Position numbers and translations under genes: made by a program. A stretch of DNA of 64,000 bases from Nitrospira sp. BO4 (GTDB lineage: Bacteria > Nitrospirota > Nitrospiria > Nitrospirales > Nitrospiraceae), in assembly GCA_030144965.1 (NCBI GenBank), contig JAMPUU010000026.1, positions 62,001 through 126,000 on the forward strand, in the 5' to 3' direction. How positions within the stretch are numbered: the first letter of the stretch is position 1; each line of letters begins with the position of its first letter. Under the pieces are notes generated by a model that was given only the letters and a program-made list of their open reading frames with translations, was not told the DNA's origin and did no database searches. Below are positions 63,675 to 64,000 of the stretch, one piece after another.

Positions 63675-63926
63675 GGCGCCCTCCATATGCTGAGATGCCT
63701 AAGGATTGACATGGTGACCAGTATGCATGGCGACCATGCATGACATGGCCTTGGTTCATCATGACGGACTGCGATTGGGTTTCGTACTAGGAAGGCCCTT
63801 AGGGGAACGAGATGCCCAGCTGGACGTCACGACCTGCAAGGCGCGGAACCATAGCTACGGGTTCATGACCAGGGCCAGGAATGTTCTCACATATGTGAGA
63901 CGCGGCGAGAGAGGATGAAGTCTGCT
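63675..63926. other. Intergenic region containing a perfect palindrome
   Basis: About 250 nt upstream of DUF4142. Holds the 16-bp palindrome at 63885-63900. A 63-codon + strand frame has no recognised motif. Confidence 0.35.
63885..63900. promoter_or_regulatory. 16-bp perfect palindrome
   Basis: TCTCACATATGTGAGA. It lies 27 nt after the end of the receiver-domain gene at 63927 (- strand) and about 210 nt upstream of the DUF4142 start. Candidate operator or short hairpin terminator. Confidence 0.35.
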
Positions 63927-64000
63927 TTACCTAAAGAGCGCGGAATGGATGGCCTGGTAGAAGTCCTCCGGCGAGGCTTCCTTCGTCAGGTAGGCCGACG
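63927..64000 (-). CDS. C-terminal end of a receiver-domain protein (5' part outside window)
   Basis: Reading the - strand from the right edge, 'SAYLTKEASPEDFYQAIHSA' followed by 'LFR' and TAA at 63927 is the end of a CheY-like receiver domain: the Lys in 'YLTK' is the conserved lysine and the rest is the last helix. The domain ends there, so the protein is a single-domain regulator or has the receiver at its C-terminus. Confidence 0.55.
   Translation of the reverse strand, partial: SAYLTKEASPEDFYQAIHSALFR

Overview
The window reads as one contiguous stretch of a GC-rich Gram-negative chromosome. I see no rRNA, tRNA, CRISPR array, transposase or integrase. Outer-membrane-type lipoproteins, a LolD-like ABC system, TatC, a c-di-GMP/HD signalling set, a monoheme c-type cytochrome, an archease-RtcB pair, and small stress proteins (hemerythrin, DUF4142, PRC-barrel) together recall Nitrospira (Nitrospirota). 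That assignment is an inference from recognised protein families, not a database result.

Layout. (1) 1-6.6 kb, + strand: the 3' part of an AsmA-like protein, an M24 peptidase, archease, RtcB and a PilZ protein. (2) 6.6-15 kb, mostly - strand: HDOD protein plus soluble transhydrogenase, a coiled-coil exported protein and cupin (+), cytochrome c, transketolase, a fibronectin-III lipoprotein, and a TSUP permease with an Rrf2 regulator. (3) 15.2-22.2 kb, +: radA, a DUF4292 lipoprotein, tsaB, rimI, a DUF465 protein, tatC, a YCF48-like propeller, a peptidyl-prolyl isomerase and a lipoprotein. (4) 22.3-25.8 kb: a glycosyltransferase, an FAD oxidoreductase and NAD kinase. (5) 26-39.2 kb, +: a dense housekeeping run clpC / tsaD-hflX-nth-yicC-gmk-rpoZ-coaBC-TPR-aroQ-efp-accB-accC, with many start/stop overlaps. 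(6) 39.4-42.7 kb: a MacAB-type exporter. (7) 42.7-46.3 kb, -: a degenerate HD-GYP protein, a RusA-like resolvase, MraZ, an excisionase-type HTH protein and ComF. (8) 46.4-51.1 kb: an ABC ATPase, a class 1A dihydroorotate dehydrogenase, a solo LuxR-type HTH and a large double-FtsX permease. (9) 51.1-64 kb: a looser accessory region of small stress, membrane and signalling genes with wide gaps, at least one decayed gene (Nramp-type metal transporter), two related small exported proteins, and the end of a second receiver-domain protein at the right edge.

The genes combine into protein synthesis and RNA maintenance (t6A genes tsaB/tsaD, hflX, efp, RtcB), core metabolism (transketolase, aroQ, accBC, coaBC, nadK, pyrD), envelope biogenesis and export (AsmA-like, tatC, ABC systems, lipoproteins) and signalling (PilZ, HDOD, HD domain, response regulators, MEDS). 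The clearest regulatory readings are sigma70-like promoters upstream of clpC, of the HTH-mraZ pair and of the Rrf2-TSUP pair; the last two carry inverted repeats placed as repressor operators would be.

I found no single convincing new multi-gene system. The best leads are the HTH-MraZ-RusA unit with its repeat-flanked promoter, the Rrf2-TSUP unit, the HDOD-transhydrogenase overlap, the pair of related small exported proteins, and the gene decay near 57.1-57.7 kb. Start sites were chosen from visible Shine-Dalgarno sequences and family lengths. All readings were made by eye.
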